A DNA stretch of 64,000 nt, taken from NCBI GenBank assembly GCA_050692555.1, contig JBOGVS010000012.1:8463-72462 (forward strand), given 5' to 3'. The notes beneath the pieces were generated by a model. That model worked only from the letters and a program-made list of their open reading frames with translations, did no database searches and was not told where the DNA came from. Shown here one piece after another: positions 8,418-15,586 of the stretch. How positions within the stretch are numbered: the stretch's first letter is position 1; each line of letters begins with the position of its first letter. This stretch comes from DAITPV01 sp050692555 (GTDB lineage Bacteria > Actinomycetota > UBA4738 > CALAEC01). The translations under genes were made by a program, and so were the position numbers.

Positions 8418-9304
8418 GGGTGTTCGAGCGCGAGGCGGAAGCGCTGATCGATCCGGGAGCCGAGCAGGAGCGGCTGGCGAGCGGTTTCCAGTTCCTGGAG
8501 GGCCCCGTGTGGCACTTCGGACGCCGGGCCCTCACGTTTGTCGATCTGGCCGGCGACTCCATGTACAGGTGGACGCAGGCCGGAGGGGTGGAGGTGCTGC
8601 GCAAGCCGAGCAACTTTGCAAACGGCCTGGCCTACGACCGCCAGGGGATGCTGCTGTCATGCGAGCACCGAACCCGGCGGATCACCCGGGAGGCGGGCGG
8701 CCAGCCGGCGACCGTGGTGGACCGTTACCGAGGAAAGCGGCTGAACGCGCCCAACGACCTCGTGGTGAGCTCCGACGGCTCCATCCTGTTCACCGACCCT
8801 CACTACGGCCTCAGCGAAGGGTTCGGGGGTCCGGGAGATCAGGAGCAGCCTGTCCGGGGCGTGTATCGGCTGTCCGCGGGCACTGAGGAGCCCGAGCTCC
8901 TGATCGACGACTTCGAGGGCCCGAACGGGCTGGCCCTGAGCCTCGATGAAGGGAGACTCCTCGTGGCGGACTCGGAGCGGAACCACCTGCGGGCTTTCGA
9001 CGTTGGCGAGGGGTGGCGGCTCTCGGGAGGCGATGTGTTGGTTACGTTTCCGGAGGAAGGCGACGTACCCGACGGGCTCAAGCTCGATCGGGACGGCAAC
9101 ATCTTCAGCACGGGACCGGGTGGAGTGTGGATCTGCTCGCCTGAAGGGCAGGTCCTGGGTCATGTCTCGTTTCCGGAGACGGCGGCCAACCTGGCCTGGG
9201 GGGACGATGACGCCCGAACGCTGTACGTGACCGCCAGCACCACGCTGTACCGCCTACCCTGCCGGGTTACGGGGCACGCTCCGCACCGGGAATGGACTCG
9301 ATGA
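8414..9304 (+). CDS. SMP-30/gluconolactonase family protein
   Basis: 296-aa six-bladed beta-propeller lactonase, which opens sugar lactones to aldonic acids. Typical blocks: LEGPVWH (metal Glu), NFANGLAYDRQGMLLSCEH, LNAPNDLVVSSDGSILFTDPHYG (metal Asn), GPNGLALSLDEGRLLVADSE (metal Asp region) and DGLKLDRDGNIFSTGPGGVW. The preceding dehydrogenase step is probably supplied by the zinc alcohol dehydrogenase encoded immediately downstream. The ATG at 8414 overlaps the previous stop (ATGA). Confidence 0.9.
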   Translation: MRVFEREAEALIDPGAEQERLASGFQFLEGPVWHFGRRALTFVDLAGDSMYRWTQAGGVEVLRKPSNFANGLAYDRQGMLLSCEHRTRRITREAGGQPATVVDRYRGKRLNAPNDLVVSSDGSILFTDPHYGLSEGFGGPGDQEQPVRGVYRLSAGTEEPELLIDDFEGPNGLALSLDEGRLLVADSERNHLRAFDVGEGWRLSGGDVLVTFPEEGDVPDGLKLDRDGNIFSTGPGGVWICSPEGQVLGHVSFPETAANLAWGDDDARTLYVTASTTLYRLPCRVTGHAPHREWTR

Positions 9305-10341
9305 GGGCAGCTCGGCTGTACGGATACGACGAGGACCTCAAGGGCGACCAGTTCCTGCGGCTCGAAGACGTCCCCGAGCCGTCCATCGAGGAGCCTGACG
9401 AGGTGCTGGTGCGCGTTGGCGGCGCCGGCCTGTGCCGCACCGACCTGCACGTCATCCAGGGCCTGTGGGACGACGCCCTCGTGGTGGAGCCGCCCTACAT
9501 CCTGGGCCACGAGAACGCGGGGTGGGTCCAGGAGGTGGGCCCCGCGGTCCGTCACGTTCGCCCCGGCGATCCGGTCCTGGTCCTCCCCGGGCTTTCGGAC
9601 GGCGTGTGCCCGGCGTGCCGTCGGGGGACCGACAACCTGTGCGAGTCGCTGGTGTGGATCGGGATCCAGCGCGACGGTGGCTTCACCGACCTGCTGAAGG
9701 CGAAAGAGCGGAACATGATCGGCCTCCCGAAGGGGATGGAGCCGAACGCGGCCGCCCCCTTCGCCGATGCCGGCCTCACCGCCTACCACGCGGTCAAGCG
9801 GGCCACTCGCTTGGTGGAGCCGAACGGTACCGTCGTGGTGATCGGCGTGGGGGGCCTGGGGCACGTAGGCATCCAGGCCCTCAGGGCATTGAGCCCCGTC
9901 CGGATCCTGGCGGTCGAGATCTCCGCGACGGCCCGGCGGCTGGCCGAGGACCTCGGAGCGGACGAAGTGATCGACGGGAGCCAGGACCCGGCGGACCGGG
10001 TGCTGGAGCTGACCGGAGGGCTAGGGGCGGGCGCCGTTCTCGACTTCGTGGCCGAGGGCAACGTCCCCGGTCAGGCGATGGCCATGCTCCGCCCGGGGGG
10101 GGCCTACCTGGTGATCGGATACGGCGGGACGCTGGAGATTCCCACGATGGAGTTCCTCACCGAGAAGATGGTGATCGGGAACGTCGGGGGGACCTCGGCC
10201 GAGATGATGGAGCTCCTGGCCCTGGCCGGGCGGGGCAAGATCCGGCTGGAGACCACCGAGTACCCGCTCGAGCGGATCAACGAGGCGATCTCCGATCTGC
10301 GCGACCTCCGGATCCGGGGCCGCGCGGTCCTGGTGCCGTAG
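9301..10341 (+). CDS. Zinc-dependent NAD(P) alcohol/sugar dehydrogenase (MDR family)
   Basis: 346-aa medium-chain dehydrogenase. Catalytic zinc ligands are seen in GGAGLCRTDLHV (Cys) and GHENAGWV (His-Glu). The structural-zinc loop is GVCPACRRGTDNLC, and the Rossmann motif is VVVIGVGGLGHVGIQ. I start at ATG 9301 because it overlaps the lactonase stop by 4 bp, as in every junction here; an ATG at 9292 is possible. Likely role: oxidation of an aldose to its lactone before the SMP-30 lactonase acts. Confidence 0.9.
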   Translation: MRAARLYGYDEDLKGDQFLRLEDVPEPSIEEPDEVLVRVGGAGLCRTDLHVIQGLWDDALVVEPPYILGHENAGWVQEVGPAVRHVRPGDPVLVLPGLSDGVCPACRRGTDNLCESLVWIGIQRDGGFTDLLKAKERNMIGLPKGMEPNAAAPFADAGLTAYHAVKRATRLVEPNGTVVVIGVGGLGHVGIQALRALSPVRILAVEISATARRLAEDLGADEVIDGSQDPADRVLELTGGLGAGAVLDFVAEGNVPGQAMAMLRPGGAYLVIGYGGTLEIPTMEFLTEKMVIGNVGGTSAEMMELLALAGRGKIRLETTEYPLERINEAISDLRDLRIRGRAVLVP

Positions 10342-10343
10342 CG

Positions 10344-11180
10344 GTGGACGAACCGACGGTCATCGCCGCCCTCCTTACTCCGTTCGGCGAGGACGGCCGT
10401 CCGGACGTCGCCATCCTCCAGGAGCATGTGGCCTTCCTTGCCTCCCAAGGGGTGGACGCCGTCATGCCGGCCGGCACGACAGGCGAGGGCCCGCTGCTGG
10501 ACGACGACGAGGTGGTCAAGCTGGTGGCCGCGGCGGTCACCGCGGGGGGTGGTCGGATCACGGTGCTGGCCCATGTCGGAAGGCCCGCTACGGACGCTAC
10601 GGTTCGCCTGGCTCGCCGGGCCCTGGGGGCGGGGGCAGACGGTGTCTCCGCGGTGGTGCCTTACTTCTACGCTCTCGAGGACGGACAAATCCTAGATCAC
10701 TACCGGGCGGTGACTGGGGCCATGGGCGACGTCCCCACGTACGCGTACACGATCCCCGCCCGCACTGGGAACGAGCTGTCACCCGCGGTCGTCGCCAAGC
10801 TGGCCGACGAGGGAGTGGCCGGGCTGAAGGACTCTACCAAGTCCGTGGAGCGGCACCGCGAATACCTCGACGCCACGCGGGGACGGCCGTTCCGGATCCT
10901 GATGGGCTCGGACGGCCTGGTCCTCGATGCCCTTCGGGCCGGAGCAGCCGGGTGCGTCTCGGCGGTGGCCAATGCCCGTCCGGACCTCTTGGTCCGCCTG
11001 AAGCACGCGTTCGTGGACGGCGACGAACCTCGGGCAGAGCGTCTCCAGGCGGAGCTGTCGGCGGTCCGGGAAGAGCTCGGTCGCGGCACGGCGTTGACGG
11101 GAATCAAGCGGGCCACCGCCGCCGTCCTCCGCGACCGGGGGGTCGCCTACCCTGAGCGCCTCCGGGGGCCGCTGGGCTGA
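10344..11180 (+). CDS. Dihydrodipicolinate synthase/KDG aldolase family protein
   Basis: 278-aa class I aldolase or lyase of the DapA/NAL superfamily. Key parts: ALLTPFGEDGRPD at the N-terminus, the substrate-carboxylate motif PAGTTGEGPLLDDDEVVKL, and the Schiff-base lysine in VAGLKDSTKS, with a Tyr in TYAYTIPARTG. GTG start at 10344, 2 bp after the dehydrogenase stop. Last gene of the sugar operon. It probably cleaves a 2-keto-3-deoxy acid to pyruvate and an aldehyde; a lysine-biosynthesis role is less likely given the context. Confidence 0.88.
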   Translation: MDEPTVIAALLTPFGEDGRPDVAILQEHVAFLASQGVDAVMPAGTTGEGPLLDDDEVVKLVAAAVTAGGGRITVLAHVGRPATDATVRLARRALGAGADGVSAVVPYFYALEDGQILDHYRAVTGAMGDVPTYAYTIPARTGNELSPAVVAKLADEGVAGLKDSTKSVERHREYLDATRGRPFRILMGSDGLVLDALRAGAAGCVSAVANARPDLLVRLKHAFVDGDEPRAERLQAELSAVREELGRGTALTGIKRATAAVLRDRGVAYPERLRGPLG

Positions 11181-11292
11181 CGGATCGGAACCTCGAGGAA
11201 ACCGCCGTCCGCCTCGGCATCCCCATGAGCCTGGTAGAGCGGGCGTTCATACTAGTTTGGTTTTGGTCTGTAATCATAACGTCTCGGGCTGC

Positions 11293-11305
11293 TATCATGA
11301 TGGTC
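11293..11305 (+). promoter_or_regulatory. -10 element of the vapBC promoter (leaderless)
   Basis: TATCAT at 11293-11298 is followed by 7 bases and the antitoxin ATG (11306), so transcription probably starts at or next to the start codon. The 8-bp palindrome ATCATGAT (11294-11301) overlaps it and could be part of the autoregulatory operator. The 60 bases before it are conspicuously AT-rich for this genome. Confidence 0.5.
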
Positions 11306-11542
11306 ATGGAGCGAACGCAGATCCAGCTGACGGAAACCCAGGCGCGAGAGCTCCGAATGCGAGCCGCGGAACTGGATGTGTCGGTAGCCGAACTTATCCG
11401 ACGAGCCGTTGATCGGTTCCTGGGTGAGCCTGATCAACAGGCGGCCCGGCGACGGATGGTGAGTTCCCTCGGAGGGTTCCGATCCGGACACTCAGACATC
11501 AGCGAGGAGCACGACCGATACCTCGGGCATGACTTCGGATGA
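11306..11542 (+). CDS. VapB-type antitoxin, ribbon-helix-helix
   Basis: 78-aa antitoxin. The N-terminal MERTQIQLTETQARELRMRA with LDVSVAELIRRAVDRFL is a typical ribbon-helix-helix DNA-binding domain. The C-terminal part (FRSGHSDISEEHDRYLGHDF) is the toxin-binding tail. Start at ATG 11306 chosen because it is 7 bases after a TATCAT -10 element. Its stop overlaps the toxin ATG (ATGA). Expected to bind its own promoter and to neutralise the PIN-domain toxin. Confidence 0.85.
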   Translation: MERTQIQLTETQARELRMRAAELDVSVAELIRRAVDRFLGEPDQQAARRRMVSSLGGFRSGHSDISEEHDRYLGHDFG

Positions 11543-11940
11543 CGACCCTGGTGGATACATCGGCGCTGTTCGCTCTGCTCGACGAGGACGACGTCAACCA
11601 CGAAGCGGCGACCGAGTGGATGGCAGGCCCCGGGGGAGACCCCTCGGAGATCCTGTCCACGCATTCCTATGTGGTCGTGGAATCCCTTGCCCTCGTTCGG
11701 GCCCGCCTGGCGCCTTCAGCGACCCGAGTCCTGGCAGACGCCTATCTGCCCGCGGTATCGATCCTTTACGTGGACGAAGTCCTCCACGTGTCGGCTCTCC
11801 GTGCTCACCTGGCCGCGGTTCGCCGGCGTCCCTCCTTCGTGGACTGGGTTAGCTTCGAGATGATGCGCGATCAGGGGATCGCCCGGGCCTTCGCCTTCGA
11901 CAGGGACTTCGCCACCGAGGGCTTCGAGCTCGTCCCCTGA
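11539..11940 (+). CDS. VapC-type toxin, PIN-domain ribonuclease
   Basis: 133-aa PIN-domain protein. The first conserved acid is in TLVDTSALFALLDEDD (Asp6), further acids follow in NHEAATEWM and SFVDWVSFEMMRDQGI, and the last acid is in AFAFDRDFATEGFE. PIN toxins cut RNA, often tRNA, when freed from the antitoxin. Coupled to vapB by a 4-bp overlap. Its last 70 bp lie antisense to the 3' end of the siroheme methyltransferase gene. Confidence 0.87.
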   Translation: MTTLVDTSALFALLDEDDVNHEAATEWMAGPGGDPSEILSTHSYVVVESLALVRARLAPSATRVLADAYLPAVSILYVDEVLHVSALRAHLAAVRRRPSFVDWVSFEMMRDQGIARAFAFDRDFATEGFELVP

Positions 11941-12707
11941 GGCGGTAGCTCCTCCGACGAGAGGAGCCGAGCGTCTTCCAGCGCGCCGGCAACATGGGCC
12001 GTGAGCGTGACGACCGACCCCACAACCAGTGTTGCGGGAGGGCCGATGTCCGCGCCTGCGGCCAGATCGGGGAGATCCGCAAGAGTGCCGGTCACCGAGC
12101 GCTGACGCGATGTGGTGGCCCACTGGATCATGGCGGCGGGCTCGTCGGCGCGTCGTCCTCCCTCGATCAGGGACCGGCACGTGGCCTCGAGCCTCCCCGC
12201 AGCCATGAGCACCACGAGCGTGTCGGAAGCCGTGGCCGAGGCCCGGAGGTCGGGGTCCTGTCCGCCGGCCCCGGCCGCGGTCAGCACCGTGACGCTCGAT
12301 GACAGGCCTCGGTGGGTCAAGGGGATCCCCACCGAGGCCGGGGCAGCCACCGCGGAGCTCACCCCGGGGACGATCTCCACCGGCACGCCGGCCCGGGCGC
12401 AGGCCAGGGCTTCCTCCCCGCCGCGTCCGAATACGAACGGGTCGCCGCCCTTGAGCCGGACCACCGACTTCCCCGCGCGGGCCCGGGCCACCAAGAGACG
12501 GTTGATGTCGTCCTGCGACCGCCCTCCGCCCGGCAACTTGCCGGCGTCCACCCGCTCGGCCCTGACGGAAGCCAGGTCCAGGAGGGCCGCAGACGACAGC
12601 CGGTCGTGAACGACCACGTCGGCGGAGCGGAGGACCTCGGCGCCCCGGAGGGTGATCAGGCGGGGGTCGCCCGGCCCCGCGCCCACCAGATAGACGATCC
12701 CGCTCAC
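11871..12707 (-). CDS. cobA: Uroporphyrinogen-III C-methyltransferase
   Basis: 278-aa SAM-dependent methyltransferase that makes precorrin-2, the first step to siroheme. Motifs: YLVGAGPGDPRLITLRG, VVHDRLSS, DPFVFGRGGEE, PGVSSA and a C-terminal GSVVTL. The GTG at 12707 overlaps the stop of the upstream precorrin-2 dehydrogenase gene. The last ~20 residues (after EELPPQ) are low-complexity, beyond the usual family end, and are read from the strand opposite the vapC 3' end. The pathway serves the sulfite reductase encoded upstream in the same operon. Confidence 0.9.
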   Translation of the reverse strand: MSGIVYLVGAGPGDPRLITLRGAEVLRSADVVVHDRLSSAALLDLASVRAERVDAGKLPGGGRSQDDINRLLVARARAGKSVVRLKGGDPFVFGRGGEEALACARAGVPVEIVPGVSSAVAAPASVGIPLTHRGLSSSVTVLTAAGAGGQDPDLRASATASDTLVVLMAAGRLEATCRSLIEGGRRADEPAAMIQWATTSRQRSVTGTLADLPDLAAGADIGPPATLVVGSVVTLTAHVAGALEDARLLSSEELPPQGTSSKPSVAKSLSKAKARAIP

Positions 12708-13351
12708 GCCGCGCCCTCCTGGAGCAACCGGCCCACCAGGCGGTCCCGAGCTTCGTCCGGGCGGCCCACTCGGACCAGGTCGCGCACCTCGTCGAGGTCC
12801 AGGGCCCGCTCCCACCGCCGGGAGCGCTCACCCAGGTCCGGAAGGGCCGGCAGGGTCAGGTGCCGGGCCCGCTCCAGCACGACGAGCATCTCCGCCCATT
12901 CGGGCCCGAACCGCTCCTCGAGGTCGATGCGCAGCCGGCGGGCCAGGGCCGGAGACCGGCCTCCCGTGGACACCGCGATGATCAGGTCTCCCCGGCGAAC
13001 CACCGCGGGAGCGGCGAAGTCGCAGTGGGGCGGATCGTCCATGACGTTGACCAGCACCCCGTGCTCCTGTCCTTCGCGGTAGATGGCCGCCCGAGTCTCG
13101 GGCTCCTCCGAGTGCGCCACACACAGGAACGCTCCCTCCAGGTCCCCTGGCTCGAAGGTCCGCCGGAGCACGGTTATTCGGTCATCGCTCGCCAGACGGT
13201 CGAGGCGCTTCCGGGGACCGGTGGCGATGACCGTGACCCACGCCCCCGCCTCGACCAGCGGTTCCACTTTGCCCTGGGCCACCGCTCCGGCCCCGATGAC
13301 CACCGCGTTCCGATCGGCGAGCTCAAGGCTGACGGGATACCCGAACGCCAT
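12704..13351 (-). CDS. Precorrin-2 dehydrogenase/sirohydrochlorin ferrochelatase (CysG N-terminal type)
   Basis: 215-aa NAD-dependent enzyme that converts precorrin-2 to sirohydrochlorin and probably inserts iron. The Rossmann motif is NAVVIGAGAVAQGKVEPLV; NVMDDPPHCDFAAPAVVRRGDLIIAVSTGGRSPALARRLR is the classic CysG_N block. ATG 13351 (MAFGYPVSLEL) is chosen because the family begins there. It lies 2 bp downstream of the small zinc-ribbon gene and overlaps cobA by 4 bp. Confidence 0.9.
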   Translation of the reverse strand: MAFGYPVSLELADRNAVVIGAGAVAQGKVEPLVEAGAWVTVIATGPRKRLDRLASDDRITVLRRTFEPGDLEGAFLCVAHSEEPETRAAIYREGQEHGVLVNVMDDPPHCDFAAPAVVRRGDLIIAVSTGGRSPALARRLRIDLEERFGPEWAEMLVVLERARHLTLPALPDLGERSRRWERALDLDEVRDLVRVGRPDEARDRLVGRLLQEGAA

Positions 13352-13353
13352 GG

Positions 13354-13515
13354 CTAGCTCCTGACCGCCAGCAGGCGGAGGGAGAACACCCGCGTGCACG
13401 CCTCGCAGGACCACGTTCCCTGGTCCTCGTCCGGCCGCAGCTCGTCCAGGCCGCAGTACGGGCAGTGGAACGGCTCGGCGTGCGGCGTGACGCTGGGACC
13501 GGTCTGCGTGCTCAT
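13354..13515 (-). CDS. Small zinc-ribbon protein in the sulfite reductase operon
   Basis: 53-aa protein with two CxxC pairs (CPYCGLDELR and CEACTRVFSLR), a minimal zinc ribbon. The ATG at 13515 overlaps the sulfite reductase stop (ATGA) and the gene sits directly before the siroheme genes, so it is translationally tied to the reductase. Its function is not known. A role in assembly, metal supply or electron delivery to the reductase can be imagined but is not shown by the sequence. Confidence 0.75.
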   Translation of the reverse strand: MSTQTGPSVTPHAEPFHCPYCGLDELRPDEDQGTWSCEACTRVFSLRLLAVRS

Positions 13516-15347
13516 CGCGTCGCCAGGGCCAGCAGGCCCTCGACCTCTCGTTCCGGCAGCCGGTTGACCCAGGCCGAGAAGTCCTCGCCCTCGTCCCGCT
13601 CCGTCAGCCAGCACCGGGCCAGGAGCTCGATGAAGTTGGGGAGGTCGTCGGCGGCCACCCGGACCCCCTTGGCCTTCTTCCCGAACCGGTACTCGCCACC
13701 GAGGTGTCCTCCCAGGTGGACCTGGAAGCCGTCCACCCGCTCCCCGTTGGCCCCGGGGACCAGCGATCCCATGAGGCCGATGTCGGCCAGCTGGAACCGG
13801 GCGCAGGAGTTGGGGCACCCGTTGAGGTTGATCCGGAGCGCGTCGGTGACGCCCGGGAGCCGCTGTTCCAGCTCCTCGATGAGCCACCCGGCGCGATGCT
13901 TCGTCTCCACCACCGCGAGCTTGCAGAACTCGATGCCGGTGCAGGCTATGACTCCGGCCCGGAACGCGCCCGGCCTAGTGGGAAGGTTCAGCGACTCGAG
14001 CTCGCCGGCCAGCGGCTCCACCCGATCCTGGGGGACGTCGAGGACCAGCATCTTCTGCTGGGTGGTGGTCCGTAGCCTGCCCCTGCCGAACCTCCGGGCC
14101 AGGTCCGCGACCTGGACGAGCCGGGAGCCGGAGATCCGTCCGGCCACCGGGGCCAGACCCACCGCGGCGTGCCCGTCCCTCTGTGGGGTGACCCCCAGGT
14201 GATCTCTGTGGACGGCGGAGGAAGGTGGGGGAGCGGGGCCGTCCTCCAACGGACCGTCCAGGTACTCTCGCTCCAGGACCTCCCGGAGGCGCTCCGGCCC
14301 CCAGTCCTTCATCAGGAACTTCAAGCGAGCCTTGGTCCGGGAGCGCCGGTAGCCGTAGTCACGGAACAGCGTGGTGACCCCCACGCATGTCTCCACGGCA
14401 CGCTCGGGTGGCACGAAGGCCCCCAGGCGTTGAGCGAACATCGGGTTGGTGCCCAGGCCGCCTCCCACCCACAGGTCGAACCCGCGGCGGCCGTCGGGCA
14501 GCTGGACGCCGGGCATCCCCACGTCCATGACCTCGTGGACCGCGCACTGCTCCCGGCACCCCGAGATGGAGATCTTGTACTTCCGGGGGAGGTTGGAGAA
14601 CTCCTTGGTCCCGGTCAGCCTGGCGTTGGCGGTCAGGACGAACGGCGTGGCGTCGAGGATCTCCGAGGCCGCCACCCCGGCGAGGGGACACCCCAGGACG
14701 TTCCGGGGGACGTCCCCGCAGGTCTGCCGGGTGGTGAGCCCCACCGCGGCCAGGCGGGCCCAGATCTCCGGGACGTCCTCGATGCGGATCCAGTGGAGCT
14801 GGAAGTTCTGGCGGTCGGTGACGTCGCACACGTCCCGACCGAAGCGCTGGCTGATCCGCCCCACTGCCTCCACCTGCTCCGCGGTGAGGACCCCGCCGGG
14901 GACCCGGATCCTCATCATGAAGAATCCGTCCTCTTCGGGTCGCTGGGTGTACAGGCCGTACCACCGATATCGGACCTTGAGGTCCTGCGGGGAGATCGCG
15001 GAGAACCCGCCCCGGGCGTGGTCGGTGACGATCCGGTCGTAGACGTCCAGGCCGTCCTGATCGCGCTTGGCTCGCTCCGAGGCGTTCTGGGGCTCGTAGT
15101 AGCCCAGGGCCCACTGGGACTCACCACGTGGACGCGGAGCCCGTCGCTTTCGCTGATCGTGGCCGTTGGTGGGGGAGGGGAGCGGCGGATCCGGGCCGGC
15201 AGCTCCGGCTCTCCCGGACGGCTGCTCCCCGGTTCCCTCGCAGTCGGGGCAAATCACGATGGAGCACCGCTCGTCGCCGGTCCCACCTTCGCCTCCACAT
15301 GCCGTGCAGGGGCCCGGTGTCCTCGAAAGATCGTTTCTGATCGCCAT
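13512..15347 (-). CDS. Ferredoxin-type nitrite/sulfite reductase (assimilatory sulfite reductase) with an N-terminal zinc-finger extension
   Basis: 611-aa siroheme and [4Fe-4S] reductase, here most likely reducing sulfite to sulfide for cysteine synthesis. The cluster/siroheme cysteines are C469-X5-C475 (CTGIEFC) and C511-X3-C515 (CPNSC). Earlier ferredoxin-like halves contain VTDRQNFQLHWIRIEDVP and TCGDVPRNVLGCPLAG. Unusually, residues 14-40 hold two DnaJ-like CxxCxGxG motifs (CTACGGEG, CPDCEGTG). ATG 15347 is preferred: a strong AGGAGG precedes it and the intrinsic terminator of the leader lies just upstream. The siroheme genes follow, and a Cys-containing leader peptide upstream supports the sulfite role. 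Confidence 0.9.
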   Translation of the reverse strand: MAIRNDLSRTPGPCTACGGEGGTGDERCSIVICPDCEGTGEQPSGRAGAAGPDPPLPSPTNGHDQRKRRAPRPRGESQWALGYYEPQNASERAKRDQDGLDVYDRIVTDHARGGFSAISPQDLKVRYRWYGLYTQRPEEDGFFMMRIRVPGGVLTAEQVEAVGRISQRFGRDVCDVTDRQNFQLHWIRIEDVPEIWARLAAVGLTTRQTCGDVPRNVLGCPLAGVAASEILDATPFVLTANARLTGTKEFSNLPRKYKISISGCREQCAVHEVMDVGMPGVQLPDGRRGFDLWVGGGLGTNPMFAQRLGAFVPPERAVETCVGVTTLFRDYGYRRSRTKARLKFLMKDWGPERLREVLEREYLDGPLEDGPAPPPSSAVHRDHLGVTPQRDGHAAVGLAPVAGRISGSRLVQVADLARRFGRGRLRTTTQQKMLVLDVPQDRVEPLAGELESLNLPTRPGAFRAGVIACTGIEFCKLAVVETKHRAGWLIEELEQRLPGVTDALRINLNGCPNSCARFQLADIGLMGSLVPGANGERVDGFQVHLGGHLGGEYRFGKKAKGVRVAADDLPNFIELLARCWLTERDEGEDFSAWVNRLPEREVEGLLALATR

Positions 15348-15370
15348 CCTGGGTCCGTCTCCTCCTTCAG

Positions 15371-15401
15371 GGAAAAGAAAAAGGGCCGCCGGAGCGGCCC
15401 T
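15371..15401 (-). terminator. Intrinsic terminator (attenuator) before the sulfite reductase gene
   Basis: Reading the minus strand, AGGGCCGC-TCCG-GCGGCCCT (15401-15382) forms an 8-bp GC-rich stem with a 4-base loop, followed directly by a T-rich tract (15382-15373). It stands between the promoter and the reductase start codon, so it can only make sense as a conditional terminator. Confidence 0.85.
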
Positions 15402-15464
15402 GGTGGTCATCCTCGACCCTGATCTACAGCCGCACCGCTCCCATCGGCGCCTGGGGACAGGCGC
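15391..15464 (-). promoter_or_regulatory. Cysteine-responsive transcription attenuator: pause hairpin and antiterminator pairing
   Basis: Hairpin 1 (15464-15447, GCGCCTG-TCCC-CAGGCGC) carries two of the leader's Cys codons in its 5' arm. GGAGCGG (15441-15435) is perfectly complementary over 7 bases to CCGCTCC (15397-15391), which is part of the terminator 5' arm and loop. The two pairings with the terminator are mutually exclusive, so ribosome position on the Cys codons could decide between read-through and termination. The pairings are read directly; the regulatory outcome is inferred. Confidence 0.75.
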
Positions 15465-15498
15465 ACGCGGCCGGAGTACACATCCGAGTGGGGTTCAT
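15424..15498 (-). CDS. Cysteine leader peptide of the sulfite reductase operon
   Basis: 24-codon open frame, ATG 15498 to TAG 15424, starting MNPTRMCTPAACACP. Cys is at positions 7, 12 and 14, which is exceptional density in this proteome. GGGGAA lies 2 bases before the ATG. The frame lies between the promoter and the attenuator hairpins. It is the expected sensor of charged Cys-tRNA. Cys-codon leader peptides are described in mycobacterial sulfur operons; this one starts about 45 bases after the predicted transcription start, so it is not leaderless. Confidence 0.78.
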   Translation of the reverse strand: MNPTRMCTPAACACPQAPMGAVRL

Positions 15499-15549
15499 GT
15501 TCCCCGCGAGCGAGCGTGTGCGGACCATTTCCCTATCCTGAAGGTCGGA

Positions 15550-15578
15550 TTTATACGCGAGGGGAACGGCCATGTCAA
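15550..15578 (-). promoter_or_regulatory. Sigma-70-type promoter of the sulfite reductase operon
   Basis: Minus strand: TTGACA (15578-15573), exact 17-bp spacer, TATAAA (15555-15550). This is the best consensus promoter in the window. Predicted start near 15543-15545. It sits 8 bp before the 3' end of the HAD phosphatase gene. Confidence 0.88.
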
Positions 15579-15586
15579 GGGCGCCC

